A stretch of DNA of 64,000 bases. Source: Coix lacryma-jobi var. lacryma-jobi (taxonomy: Eukaryota > Streptophyta > Magnoliopsida > Poales > Poaceae). The DNA lies in contig CM019831.1 in NCBI GenBank assembly GCA_009763385.1, forward strand, positions 18,192,080 to 18,256,079, written 5' to 3'. Below are positions 33,217 to 44,699 of the stretch, one piece after another (position 1 is the first letter of the stretch; each line of letters starts with the position of its first letter). The notes under the pieces are model-generated. The model saw only the letters and a list, made by a program, of their open reading frames with translations. It ran no database searches and was not told where the DNA came from. The translations under genes were made by a program, and so were the position numbers.

Positions 33217-36200
33217 CTATCTACATAAGTTGTACTCCAAAGTTAGTACTATAAACCTATTACAAGTTGTACTCCATCTAAAGATCTGCAGGGCATACAA
33301 ATGATCATCATTGTTTGGAATCAACTTCTCGTTGGTATTATAGTAGAACTCGCCGTTTGGATTTATGACTTGTTCCCGAAGAAATCCTGCTATTGTCTCT
33401 TGTATTGCTTTCAATTGACCTTGTAGCATCACTTTTTGCTTCAACCAGTCAGTCTTCCATTGGAATTAAAAAGATATTAGTTATATCTATATTATCAATA
33501 TTAAGTCTATAAAAAATGAAAAGAAACATGTTACGTACTTTGATGATTTCTTCAGGAATTCTATTTGATTCTATCATCATCTACTCGCAAACATAGAATC
33601 CGCATAAGTTGGTACCCTGTTTTTGTCTCAAAATCCACTGTAGAATGAAAAGATTCATCTCGTAATAAAGATATGATATATGACATGATATAATAAAGAT
33701 ACACGTACATTGACGAAGGTGTAAACTTACTGGTAGTCGTGGCTTTATTGTAAGTGGGGCCTTACATTGACTCATATGTTCCCGAGCAATGAATTTTTCC
33801 CAAACCCTAATCCGGCCAATGAAACATTAATAGTTGGGTCATTATTTATTAATTAGTATACATATATACAAGCTTAGTCTATACTTTAAGCATGCAAGCT
33901 AGAGATCGAAAAAATACTTTTGGAGGATGTTTATCATATCTTGGTAATCTTCTTGCGGTTTGCTCAACGAGTCATAGATTAACACATTGCTGTGTTTGAG
34001 ATCGATGACCATCAATATCCAGTGATAGCTGTTCATACACATGATTCATATATATATATATATAATTAGGGTTAAGTAAAATAAAATGTGCACATACTTA
34101 TTATTAACTATATATGTCTCACGCACTTAAAGTTGTATGGGAAGAGAATTCTTTCTCTATCTTTTTGGTTCACGAAGAACCTCGTGAGATTCATACACGA
34201 CTCATCGCTCCAAGTCGCTGAAGGGTTCGGAGCCTTGAAAACAACAAATGGATCAACAAACCCAACAGAATTGTCATGTTTATCTCTGAGCTGAGTCATC
34301 TGATACCTGCAAAATATCGAGTCGATCCACAAGTATGTGCGTAAGAATACTACGTACTATATACACATACTAGAGAGTTCAATAAAAACTATAAAAGAAA
34401 CACTTACAAACAATAGCAGCTAAGGAGCGATTTGTCCAGTGCGTCCATATGACATAGCTGGTGTAATTCCTCCATCTGGACTAAGATTAGGTCATCGCCA
34501 CGGAAGTAGTGATGGTTCCGAATTCGGACAGAAATCCAATTGACATCACCGTCTTTAGAAGCCTCCATGCACCATTTGTTGATTGCAAACATCTGCGTAC
34601 CAAGTACATGTAAGTGATTGGGGTTCATTAGACTCCTGCCCGGTGCAAAATTTCTCCTCTATTCATCAACTACTTCCGCTCGTGGAAAGTCCAGCCTAGT
34701 AGCAATATTTTTAATCGTGTCGTACGGGAGACCGCTCTCAATGATAAAATCTTCAATTGAGTCCATCTCAGACAAAATGGTCTCTCCAGATTTCTGCTGT
34801 ACTCTGCACATGTTTGAACCATACTGATTTTGCACAACTAACGGGGACAAAGGTCTTGATGTTTCCCCGAGCTGTGGAACACCCTTTCCCACTTTCTTCT
34901 TGCTGGATTGTTGTTCTTTTGCGGACTTCATAAGAGAGCGTTCGTAATCTGATTTTCGCGGAGCCTTTCGGGCTTCACGCATCTTGATACCATGTTGGTC
35001 CACCCTTTTTCTTAACTCCTTTGGGTTTAACAAGAGGTAAGGCTTCTCCGGGTTCCTCTTCGCTTTAGCAGCGGCGTCACATTCATCTAAAAATTTTTGC
35101 ACATCTTTTTTCACTGTAATTTCTAACTCCTCATCAGTCTTTTCATAAACTAATTTCTCTTGGGCTTTTTTCCTGATGCAGGAGCCTTCTTCTTTGGAGG
35201 TGGGGCCTTTGGTTCTGTGGCGGCGGACCGCTTCTTAGGGCCGCGTGGTGGAGGCGGCGGTGTTGGAGCCCGCGGTGGAGGTTGTGGCGTTGGAGCCCGC
35301 GGTGGAGGAGATGGTGGGCCCGGTGGCGGTGTTGGAGCCCGCGGTGGAGGTTGTGGCGTTGGAGCCCGCGGTGGAGGAGATGGTGGGGCCGGTGGCGGTG
35401 TTGGAGCCCGCGGTGGAGATCTTTGTGCAGGAGATGGGGTTGAAGCCGTGTCCTCCAACACATCGTCACCGCTCGCAGCACTCTGATGCGTTGGGGAATA
35501 ATGACGAACTGGACTATAGTTTCTGCTACGCAAAACAACGAATGATGTGAGCATCCAACTAATATATACATATAGGAAGTTAGTGTAATAAAAATTGTTT
35601 CTCGTTCACGCGCACACTACCTATGGTGAGGATCTTGATCAGTAGGAGGAGGTTGCGGCGGTGACACTCCAGGAATAATAATGAAGCGCTTGCGCCATCA
35701 AATAAATGTCTTCTCCGCTTCACCTAAAGTCTTCTCCCCATCTCCCCCTTCGATTTTCAGTGCCACGCTGCCACAACCTGTCTCAACCCTATCCACCGAG
35801 ACGCTAGCGTATCCGGCTGGCACTGGTTGACCATGGATTATTAGTGTTCTTGTGTGGTCGATAGGGTTTACAACACCGACAGCCACCTTTTTTGTGGCAT
35901 TTCCATCTGGAATGTGCAGCTCACAAGTAGTAAAAGGTTCTTTAACGTCATCCACGGGGAAGTGTAGCTTGGAGTCATCTTGAATGGTTGGTACTTCCGT
36001 GGAGGCGCAACTGCTTTTCATCTGACCTGGGGGGCTAATGTTCGCTTGAGGCTGTTGTGATGATGTACCTTGCCCACTCGTCATTTGACCAAGTGCCGCT
36101 TGCACTTGCCTTTTGATTTCCTCCTGCATCCATTCTTCACGAGATTTGTCACGCTCTTGTGTTTGCAGAACATACTCCTCCAACTTGTAGATCCGCTTTG

Positions 36201-37400
36201 CCTCCTCGTCCTTCTTTCTCTGGCGGCTTCTGTAACTTTCTCGATCCGCTTCGAAGGAATGCAACCATGAAACGGCCCCAAAGCCTCTCGTACGCCCACC
36301 GTGCTCAGGATTCTCCAGCGCGTACGTGAGTTCATCCTTCTCTCTGTTGGGCTTGAACTCGCTAGCCAACACCGCCTGTCATGCTTGAACTAGCCTCTGT
36401 GCTACTCTTGAAATTTGCGGGCCCCAATCAAGCTCCCCGTCATTAGGGTTTATGGTTCCCCCATGAGCGTAGAACCAATTCCTGGACCGTTCACTCCAAT
36501 TTCTTCTTATTGTCTCCGGGACTACCCCTCTGGCAAGCATCTCCTGTTCCTGTCTCTCCCACTATGGAAGGGCAGTCTTATAGCCACCTGATCATAAATG
36601 ATGGTGGTATTTCTTCTGAGCTGCATTCTATTTGTTTACTCTGACCCGGGCCTCGCTCTCTTGTGATCTTTTGTACTGTACAAATTGATCCCAATCGGCC
36701 CTTATCTTGACATATGCCTTAGAGTTGAAATCTGGCGTCTCGTTCTTCAGCACAAACTTGTGGTACAATTTCTTCTTCCAGTCCTGAAAAAGTGTGGCCA
36801 TCTTCTTCATTGTCCACTCCTGAATTCGCCTCAGCAGCTCCTCATCATCCGTGTCGAACGAGAAATGAGCTTGGATGTCATCCCAGCCTAGCTGCTTGTC
36901 AAGATTGGAGACATAACTGATCTCGGGAGCACTTCGCCTCTCTTTCCATTCACGGGCACTTATCGGAATCCGATCTCTCACAAGGAACCCACAGTGAAAG
37001 ACATATTTCTGTGCATGGGGTCCTAGTGGTTGGCCTGTAGCCATATCGAATTCGGAGATTACATGACGGCCCTTCAACGGCCTCTTCGGCCCTCGTTTTG
37101 GTCTGCTCTGCCCCGTCGCATACGTCGATCCAGAGGGCTACATATAGGTAAAGACACGAAGATGAAACCCTAATACAAGTTGAGATAAAACCTAATCAAG
37201 TAAATGTAAACCCTAACACGACATATTGTATATATATATACCTCGCCTATATTGCCTTCTTCCATCTCAAATTGTTGTTCAGGGGGATTTTCATCATGCA
37301 TGGTCATGTCTTCGTAATTCAATAAGTATTGACTCCCGTCATCGTCGCCGGCGATGATATTCATCATTTCCTCCTCCATGTTCTCATTTGGGTCGGCCAT
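33217..37400 (-). pseudogene. CACTA-encoded Transposase_24 / DUF8039 / Ulp1-like protease gene
   Basis: Exon 1 (37400-37242) starts MADPNENMEEE and ends at GAG|GTATAT. Exon 2 starts at 37137 after TGTAG. From 37137 to 36400 the product matches the plant En/Spm Transposase_24 family (LFQDWKKKLYHKFV, then YVKIRADWDQF). A Lys/Glu-rich helix follows, and then a DUF8039-like domain (VAVGVVNPIDHTRTLIIHG) at about 35930-35700. After a Pro-rich repeat (35430-35230) and a linker comes a C48/Ulp1-type protease: His in YHWILMVIDL (34022-34024), Asp in YDSL, and Gln and Cys in KQGTNLCGFYVC (Cys at 33602-33604). A further exon runs to 33217. Stops at 36628, 36590-36560, 35700, 34650 and 33581 show it is dead. 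Family names are from motif memory. Confidence 0.75.
35249..35425. repeat. Minisatellite, 72-bp unit x 2.4, coding for Pro-rich repeat
   Basis: The unit contains GTTGGAGCCCGCGGTGGAGG twice. On the minus strand it encodes repeated PPRAPTPQPPPRAPTPPP-type residues between DUF8039 and the protease. The glycine-rich and valine-rich frames on the plus strand are its antisense. Confidence 0.85.
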
Positions 37401-37436
37401 TTCTGCGAATATTAAAATATATATACAATATGATCG

Positions 37437-38205
37437 AACACTTAGAGGAGCTTTATACATGTATGCGAAACCAAAACCGAAAACTAGGGGTTTAGGGGTT
37501 TAGGGTTTAGGGTTTGGGGTTTAGGGTTTGGGGTTTAGGGGTTTGGGGTTTAGGGTTTTGGGGTTTAGGGGTTCGGGGTTTCGGGGTTTGGGGTTTCGGG
37601 GTTTAGGGTTAGGGTTTCGGGTTTTAGGGTTTCAAGTTTTAGGTGATATGTAATCGTCAACATTAAAAATAACATATATTCGTAAAGAGGCAATTCAAAC
37701 ATTAAAAATAACACGAAGAAGCATATCTGTCAAAATATATCTGTAACACTTAGAGGAGCTTTATACATGTATGCGAAACCAAAACCGAAAACTAGGGGTT
37801 TAGGGGTTTAGGGTTTAGGGGTTTAGGGTTTAGGGTTTGGGGTTTAGGGTTTTTGGGGTTTAGGGGTTCGGGGTTTCAGGGTTCAGGGTTTCGGGGTTTG
37901 AGGGTTTAGGGGTTTAGGATTTCGGGGGGTTTAGGGTTTTGGGGTTTAGGGTTTCAGGGTTTAGGGGTTCGGGGTTTGAGGGTTTAGGGGTTTAGGGTTT
38001 AGGGGGGTTTAGGGTTTCGGGGTTTAGGGTTTCAGGGTTTAGGGGTTCGGGGTTTCGGGGTTTAGGGTTTAGGGTTAAGGTTTTGGGTTTTACGGTTTCG
38101 AGTTTTAGGTGACATGTAATCGTCAACATTAAAAATAACATATATTCATAAAGAGGCAATTCAAACATTAAAAATAACACGAAGAAGCATATTTGTCAAA
38201 ATATT
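37437..38205. repeat. Telomere-like (TTTAGGG) arrays in a tandem duplication
   Basis: Two degenerate arrays of GGGTTTAGGG / GGGGTTTAGG type occur at 37488-37640 and 37795-38105. Each is preceded by an identical segment starting AACACTTAGAGGAGC (37437 and 37745) and followed by a shared segment starting TGTAATCGTCAACATT. So a unit of about 308 bp was duplicated and the second array is longer. On the minus strand these are AAACCCTAAACCC telo-box motifs, just upstream of the ATG at 37400. A CCCTAA-type motif also occurs in the first intron. Confidence 0.9.
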
Positions 38206-38563
38206 TCTAAGTGTAAATACATGTTTAAACATATCCAAGTGATTTTCTATGGCATTCCAACATGACACATGATTTTCTATGAACACATATTTCTAAGAGT
38301 AATAAATACATGTTTAAACATATCCTTGTCACGTGATTTATACACCGTGGACGAGAATGATGACGGCGGACAGTAGCGAGGATGACGACGGTGCGGATGA
38401 CAGTGGACGGCGGCGAGGTTGGTGGAGCGGTCATCAGGACTACAGGTCGACGCGGCCTGTCACTTTTTATCTACATTTGTAAACATATATTTGTTAGGTT
38501 AAAAAAACATATATATGATTTTCCTTTTTCTATAAATATATCTATTCATATTCATTATCTGTA
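38206..38563. other. No gene; short direct repeats
   Basis: ATACATGTTTAAACATATCC occurs twice (near 38217 and 38307) and ACATGATTTTCTATG-like segments recur between them. A GACGGCGGACAG/GTGGACGGCGGCG stretch lies at 38360-38420. No coding frame is recognised. Confidence 0.4.
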
Positions 38564-38652
38564 TACTCCCTCTGTATCCTATTTAGAAGTCATTTTGGAA
38601 AATATATATACACATGTAGATAAACGACTTGTATTTGCGATACGGAGTAGTA
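38564..38652. mobile_element. Possible short Stowaway-like MITE
   Basis: TACTCCCTCTGTATCC at one end and GATACGGAGTAGTA at the other form an imperfect terminal inverted repeat, with TA at each side. At about 89 bp it would be unusually short, so it may be an internally deleted copy. Confidence 0.4.
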
Positions 38653-38666
38653 TATCTATTTCTATA

Positions 38667-38806
38667 AAAAAAGAAATGAAAAGTTAAATAGAAAATAATA
38701 TATATAAAAAAAGGAAAATTGATATATATACATAATAAATATATATATATCAATTTTATTTTTTCTATATATATTATTTTCTATTTAACTTTTCATTTCT
38801 TTTTTT
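38667..38806. repeat. 140-bp AT-rich palindrome
   Basis: AAGAAATGAAAAGTTAAATA and the following AT-rich bases to about 38735 are mirrored as reverse complement up to TATTTAACTTTTCATTTCTT at about 38800, with only minor mismatches and a loop of a few bases. It could form a cruciform or a hairpin RNA. No coding sequence. Confidence 0.8.
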
Positions 38807-38811
38807 TTACA

Positions 38812-39170
38812 CTCACTCTCACACTGCACACGGTACACCACGCACACACACACCACGCACACACTGCACACACACCCCGCACACACGCACACCACGCACA
38901 GGTGCTCGACGGCGGCGAGGAGGCTCGACGACGGCGGCGAGGACGAGTTCGGCCGCCGGCGCGGACACATGACGGCGAGGAGGACGAGCTCGACGACGGC
39001 ACGGAGGTGCTCGACGGCGGCGAGGACGATGCCGTACGGGCGCGGAGGGCAGAGGGAGACCGGCCGGCGAGGGCGCAGCGCGGACGACGGCGAGGGAGGG
39101 CGAGGGCGGAGCGGAGCTCGATGGCGCGGATAGAGGCTTGACGGCGAGGAGAGCTCGATGGCGGCGGCGC
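38812..39170. repeat. CA-rich microsatellite and GC-rich minisatellite
   Basis: 38812-38905 is CACACGCACAC-type simple sequence. 38905-39170 is built from imperfect copies of GCTCGACGGCGGCGAGGA and related GACGACGG units. The open frames on both strands (38719-39220) follow from the repeats and are not genes. Confidence 0.65.
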
Positions 39171-39239
39171 GGACGGAGGCGGGGCAACTGCCCGTCGATC
39201 TGGGGAAGATTGGAGGGCACTGTGCCCTGTGCCCTATAT

Positions 39240-39425
39240 ACCCGGGAGGGCCTTTAGTCCCGGGGCGTATTACGCACCGGGACTAAAGACCCTTTAGTCC
39301 CGGTGCGTAATACGCCCCGGGACTAAAGGGTTGGACCTTTAGTCCCGGGCGGGCTTACGCACCGGGGCTAAAGGGGTCTTTAGTCCCGGTGCGTAAGACG
39401 GCCCGGGACTGAAGGGTCCTTTCCC
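39240..39425. repeat. TTTAGTCCCGG inverted repeats, internal
   Basis: Several alternating copies of CCTTTAGTCCCGG and CCGGGACTAAAG, with GCGTAATACGCC or GCGTAAGAC between them, form at least two strong hairpins. They look like CACTA termini yet lie in the middle of the element, between the two transposase genes. They may mark the edge of an old nested CACTA derivative. Confidence 0.7.
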
Positions 39426-40098
39426 GCCACAGTTTTGGGTTTTCAGTATTTTGGGTTTTTTTATTAAGTTTCCACTATATAAATATGTTGTAATTCTTGT
39501 TAATTACATAGTAAATTGAACAGGAGGCATAAAATTACTTAAAAATAACAGTTGTATATACTTTAACCTTATTGTATAGTAGAAAATTTTGTAGCATAAA
39601 TTCTTTTCTTTTTTATAATAACGAATATAAATGTAAATAACCATTCATATGTGGTTAATGCAAAAATTTAATGTTCAATTTAAATTTAAAAATTTGTTGG
39701 CTTTCAATAGAAAATTTATTTTCATATCATTTGGACGTTAATCTTTTATTTATAACCCAAAAAATCATTGCCCAATTTCGTTCCACGCGACAGATGCAGT
39801 AGTTTTAGATTTTTAAATTTAGTTTTTTCTTTTTAAATATATCTTAATACTTTTTAATTGAACAAAAAATTAAATATTTGATATACTTTCTTTTAGAAAT
39901 TAGTATGAGATTCTTTTTGCTTTAGTTCACAGAAGAAAAAGTTAAATTTTAGAATCTTCTTATATGTATTTTGATGATTCACATCTAGAGAAGCACATAA
40001 ATCAATGATCACTACTACTAAAAATATATATAAATCCATTATCAAATAAATAAAGTCTTAATTAATTAATTATTACATAATATCTTTACAACCCACTA
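39426..40098. other. AT-rich spacer, nothing recognised
   Basis: No ORF above background and no clear repeat. It follows the 3' end of the TNP2 gene. Confidence 0.5.
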
Positions 40099-43000
40099 TT
40101 AAGCGGGCACAACTGTGAACCTCCTCTTGACATATGTCCCTTGGTTATGATCATTCCTTAACCATGGAGTTTCCTCATTGTTTAACAAAATGCTTGGGTC
40201 TTTGTTCACTTTGAATGGCGGAATTCGATCATCTCTTTCATAATCACCTGACATGTCTGACTTGTCCTCAATTCCGATAATGTTTCTTTTCCCTGAAAGA
40301 ACTATATGGCGCTTTGGCTCGTTGACGATCGAGTTGTTATCATTTTTCCCTCTTTTTGGTTTTGTAGACATGTCTTTCACATAGAACACCTGACTCACAT
40401 CCGCGGCAAGGACAAATGGTTCATCTTTGTACCCAATATTGTTGAGGTCCACTGATGTCATCTCATACTCCTTGTCGACTGTTACCCCACCTCCGGTACC
40501 GGTCATCTTGACCCATTTACACCGGAACAAAGGGACTTTAAAATTAGGTGCGTAGTCTAGTTCCCATATGTCATGTATGCATCCATAATATGTTTGTTTG
40601 TTTCCATTTGGATCTGTGGCATCCACGCGTACACCACTATTTTGGTTGGTGCTCCTTCCGTCTTGTGCTACTGTGTAAAATGTATTCTCATTGATCTCGT
40701 ACCCTTTGTACGTGCTGATATGCCACGATGGTTGTCTGGCCAACAAATAAAGCTGCTCATCTATGTTATCATCACCCTGACATTGTTTCGCAACCAATCG
40801 CCAAAGGTTTGCATGTGCTGACGTGTAATCCAAGATTCACTCTTCCCGGGCCACTTGGATCGAAGGAAATCCTTATGTACCTCGATATATGGATCGACCA
40901 ATGAGGAGTTCTGTAGAACTGTGTAGTGTGCTTTATCGAAGTAATCGTCTCATGTACCGATATATGTTTTCTTCCCTAGTGTTCCCTTGCCACTGAGTCT
41001 GTCCTCGTGTCGCGATTCAGGAACGCCAATCGGGTCAAGGTCTGGAATAAACTCCACACAAAACTCTATGACCTCCTCTGTTCCGTAGCCCTGGGCGATG
41101 CTTCCTTCAGGCCGAGAACGGTTATGAACATATGTTTTCAGGACACTCATGAACCTCTCGAATGGGAACATGGTGTGTACGAACACAAGACCGAGAATAA
41201 TGATCTCCTTGACCAGGTGAACTAGGAGGTGTGTCATGATATCAAAGAAGGATGGAGGGAACACCAACTCAAAGCTGACGAGACATTGAACGACATCATT
41301 CTGCAAAGTAGAAAGTTCCTCTGGATTGATTGCCTTTTGTGAAATTGAATTGAGAAATGCACATAGCTTCACGGTGGCTAGACGTACATGTGGAGGTAGA
41401 ATTCCTCTTAGAGCAACAGGAAGCAATTGAGTCATAAGCACATGGCAGTCATGGGACTTCAAGTTTTGGAACTTCTTCTCTGACACATTAACTATTCTCT
41501 TTATATTGGAGGAGAATCCAGATGAGACCTTGATGCTATTAAGGCATTCAAACATGCTTTCCTTTTCTTCTCTGCTAAGAGTGTAGCTAGCAGGGCTTAA
41601 GTACTGGCGCCCGTCATCTGTCTTCTCCGGATGCAAGTTGTCTCGTTCTTTCATGCGCTGCAAGTCCTGTCGTGCTTCAAGTGAATCCTTCGGCTTTCCG
41701 TAGACACCCATGAATCCAAGCAGGTTCACACAAAGGTTCTTTGTCAGGTGCATCACGTCGATCGCATGGCAGACCTCTAGGACATGCCAGTAGGGTATAT
41801 GGACTTCTTCTTTCACATGGGTGCGTGTCCCGAAGCGTCTTTGGGAACAGGTTCGCTGCCCCGTCCCTTTCCAAATACTACTTTCGTATCCTTCACCATT
41901 TCGAGTATATCATCTCCGGTTCGGTTACGAGACTTGGTTTGGTGGTCTTCCTTACCTTTAAAATGTTTGCCTTTCTTTCTTACTGGGTGGCCCATGGGAA
42001 GAAACCGACGGTGCCCAACATACACGACCTTCTGACACTTTTTCAAAAATAAACTATCAAGGTCTTCGAAACAGTGTGTGCATGCATTATATCCCTTGTT
42101 TGTCTAGCCTGAAAGATTACTTAGAGCCGGCCAATCATTGATTGTTACGAACAATAATGCTCGCAGGTCAAAGTGTTCCTGTTTGTACTCATCCCACACG
42201 CATATGGCTAGTTTGCTCCATAGAAGTAGAAGTTCCTCAACTAATGGCCTCAGGTAGACATCGATGTCGTTGCCAGGTACTAATGGCCTCAGGTAGACAT
42301 CGATGTCGTTGCTAGGTTGCTTCGGCCCTTGGATGAGCAACGGCATCATAATGAACTTCTGCTTCATGCATAACCACAGAGGAAGGTTGTAGATACATAG
42401 AGTAACTGGCCAAGTGCTATGACTACTGCTTTGCTCCCCAAAAGGATTAAAATCATCCGTACTTAAAGCGAACCTCAAGTTTCTAGCCTCATCTGCAAAC
42501 TCTGGGAATTCTCTGTCTATCGCTCTCCACTGGGATCCATCAGCTAGGTGCCTCGGCATATTGTCTACCTTACGATCTTCTTTATGCCACTGCAATAACT
42601 TTGCATTGTCCTTATTTCTGAACAAACGTTTCAAGCGTGGTATTATAGGAGCATACCACATAACCTTGGCAGGGATTTTCTTCCTGCTTGGACGTTCTTC
42701 ACCCTCTACATCGCCAGGATCATCTCGCCTTATCTTATACTGTGGTGCTTCACATACCGGGCATGCATCCAAATTCTCGTATTCCTCCCCACGGTACAGG
42801 ATGCAGTCATTAGGACATGCGTGTATCTGCTGGATTTCTAATCCCAAAGGGCAGACGACTTGTTTTGCTTCGTACGTAGTGGTGGGCAATTCATTCGCTT
42901 TCGGTAGCATCTTTTTCATTATCTTCAATAACTGCCCAAATGCCTTGTCGGAAGTACCATTCTTTGCCTTCCATTGCAGCAGTTCCAGTGTAGTACCCAG

Positions 43001-43520
43001 TTTTTTTGGCCATCTTCAGCAGTGGGATATAGCAATTTCCTATGATCCTCTAGCATGCGCTCGAACTTGACCTTCTCCTTGTCACTTTCACATTCTCTTT
43101 GTGCATCACGAATGGCATCACCAAGAGCATCAACATCAGCTGCCACATCTTCTGTCGCTGCCACATCTTCTTCACCATCTCCTCCCCCCACTGCATCATC
43201 ATCAAAGGCACCATACTGAGCAATAATATCAGCGTGGGCCAATTCTTCTTCACCTTCTTCACCATCATCCATTACAACTCTCTTTCTCCATGCTTCATCC
43301 AACAAATATAGTTTGTTACGAAACCCGACTTCAACAAATGTGTATGAAGTGTCCTTGGGCATGAATATTCCTTCAAATTCTTACATACGGCGCATGGGCA
43401 GCACATGAAACCATCCTGCTTATTTGTCTCAGCCACACCTAAGAAATAGTGCACGCCAGCAATGAACTTTTTGGAGCGGCGATCGACATTATACATCCAA
43501 TTGCGTGACAACATCTGCAT
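40099..43520 (-). pseudogene. CACTA TNP2-type transposase
   Basis: Read leftward, the gene has the Transpos_assoc domain (43510-43280; SRNWMYNVDRRSKKFI, CCPCAVCKN), an acidic linker (43270-43030), the Transposase_21/TNP2 core (42930-41700; CPLGLEIQQIHACPNDCILY, DACPVC, FNPFGEQSSSHSTWPV), DUF4218 (41640-41040; VLMTQLLPVALRGILP, MFPFERFMSVLK) and DUF4216 (40760-40150; NPNGNKQTYYG type, VPLFRCKWV). This full order is that of grass CACTA transposases. Damage includes one-base losses near 43272 and 43000, a TAG at 42104, a frame change near 41815, a stop at 40951 and a 39-bp in-frame tandem duplication at 42241-42318. It cannot make a complete transposase. Confidence 0.88.
42241..42318. repeat. 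39-bp tandem duplication in TNP2
   Basis: CTAATGGCCTCAGGTAGACA begins both copies. On the minus strand it doubles 13 residues around NDIDVYLRPLV and keeps the frame. Confidence 0.9.
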
Positions 43521-43594
43521 TAAATATTACAACCATGCACTAGTAGTTTCTCATGTTATTGCACAACACTCATGACATCACATGATTAATTAAT

Positions 43595-44131
43595 TCAAGC
43601 AAGCTTGACTACAACGAAGACTATCGCAGCTAGCACAAAAAAAACTAAAAATAAAATGCACTTAAGCAACATAATTAGTTCGCGTCCGATCCCAACTAAA
43701 ATAGACAGATCATTCGCTTCATCAGCATGGATGGGCTGCTGCCGCTGACTCACTGCCTCATCACCTTCAACGGCAACCTCTTGTGCAACAGAATTTCGTA
43801 TGTGCTGAACGTACTCTTCCTCCCAGTACCAACCTTTACATCCGCCGGTGCCCTCCCACTTCAATTAGAACAAAGAATAAGAAATTTAAACAACATCATC
43901 AAGCAAAACCGATACGAACGAACCATATTAATTAAATGAGGGTAAATAATAACCCACATCATGGTCCGGACACTTGTAGAATATACGACCCTTGTTGATT
44001 CCCTCTTTTTTCACTCGGTACTCCTTCCCAATCTTCTGGTTACACTCGCCGCAAGCAATGAGAGGAAGATCCGGCCGCAAACGCTTCAGATCCCGATGAT
44101 GAGAGGCTGAGGACCCGGTCACGGTTGCCAT
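43595..44131 (-). CDS. GRF-type zinc-finger protein with C-terminal membrane segment (CACTA cargo)
   Basis: Exon 1 (44131 to about 43956) encodes a short basic N terminus and the zinc finger (CGECN, then KEGINKGRIFYKCPDHD). The donor is likely GATGTGG|GTTATT. Exon 2 (about 43864-43595) supplies the last ligand and the aromatic part (GGCKGWYWEEEYVQHI), an acidic/Gln-rich stretch and a hydrophobic C-terminal segment (MLLKCILFLVFFVLAAIVFV). Small GRF proteins with a C-terminal membrane anchor are common in grass transposons. GRF fingers of other proteins bind single-stranded DNA. No stop or frameshift is seen, so this may be the one intact gene of the element. Exon edges are estimated. Confidence 0.6.
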
Positions 44132-44690
44132 CTACTATATCCATGCTCATTTTTTAAACTATTACATGCAAATTCCTAATTTTCTAAACAATTATAAATA
44201 AAAAAGACTCTAAATTTATCTATTTGTTTAGATAATCGAAAAATATGATATAACAATACCAATTTCCACATTGTCTACTCTCTATATTTATTGTTGCAAA
44301 CTATTATAAATTCCATATTTTTCTAAAGAAAATAAACTAAAAAGACACTAAAATTCAATATTACTCGTCTTGCATAAGTATGAAATATAGAATGGATACT
44401 ACCTAGCAGTAGAAAACTATCAAGTGATTGTGATGAACCAATTTAAACTACTCAACTCTTTATGCTTGTTCTTGCAAACTATATATTTTAATTAAATTCC
44501 TCTCATATATTCAAAAGACATGGTAGGAGATGAAAATAGTTTCCTCTAAACGCAAAGAGACGATGACGGAGTCGAAGAAGATCACCAATTGACGCCGGAG
44601 ACGAAGAACAATGAAGAACAAATGAAGAACAAGCAATAGCAACAGCAAGAACAAGCAAGAAGCTCACTGAAATTTGAATGTCTCTTGCTC
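44132..44690. other. AT-rich promoter-proximal region of the CACTA genes
   Basis: No gene. It lies upstream of the minus-strand GRF gene. Short runs such as GAAGAACAATGAAGAACAA repeat near 44600. Confidence 0.45.
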
Positions 44691-44699
44691 GAGGGAGGA

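Noticed and set aside
35160..35550. Gly-rich and Val-rich plus-strand frames
   Set aside because: They are antisense to the Pro-rich repeat of the Ulp1/Transposase_24 gene, which continues a recognisable protein.
37488..38105. Possible true telomere or chromosome end
   Set aside because: The repeats are degenerate, lie inside a CACTA element with genes on both sides, and occur in a duplicated module. They are interstitial.
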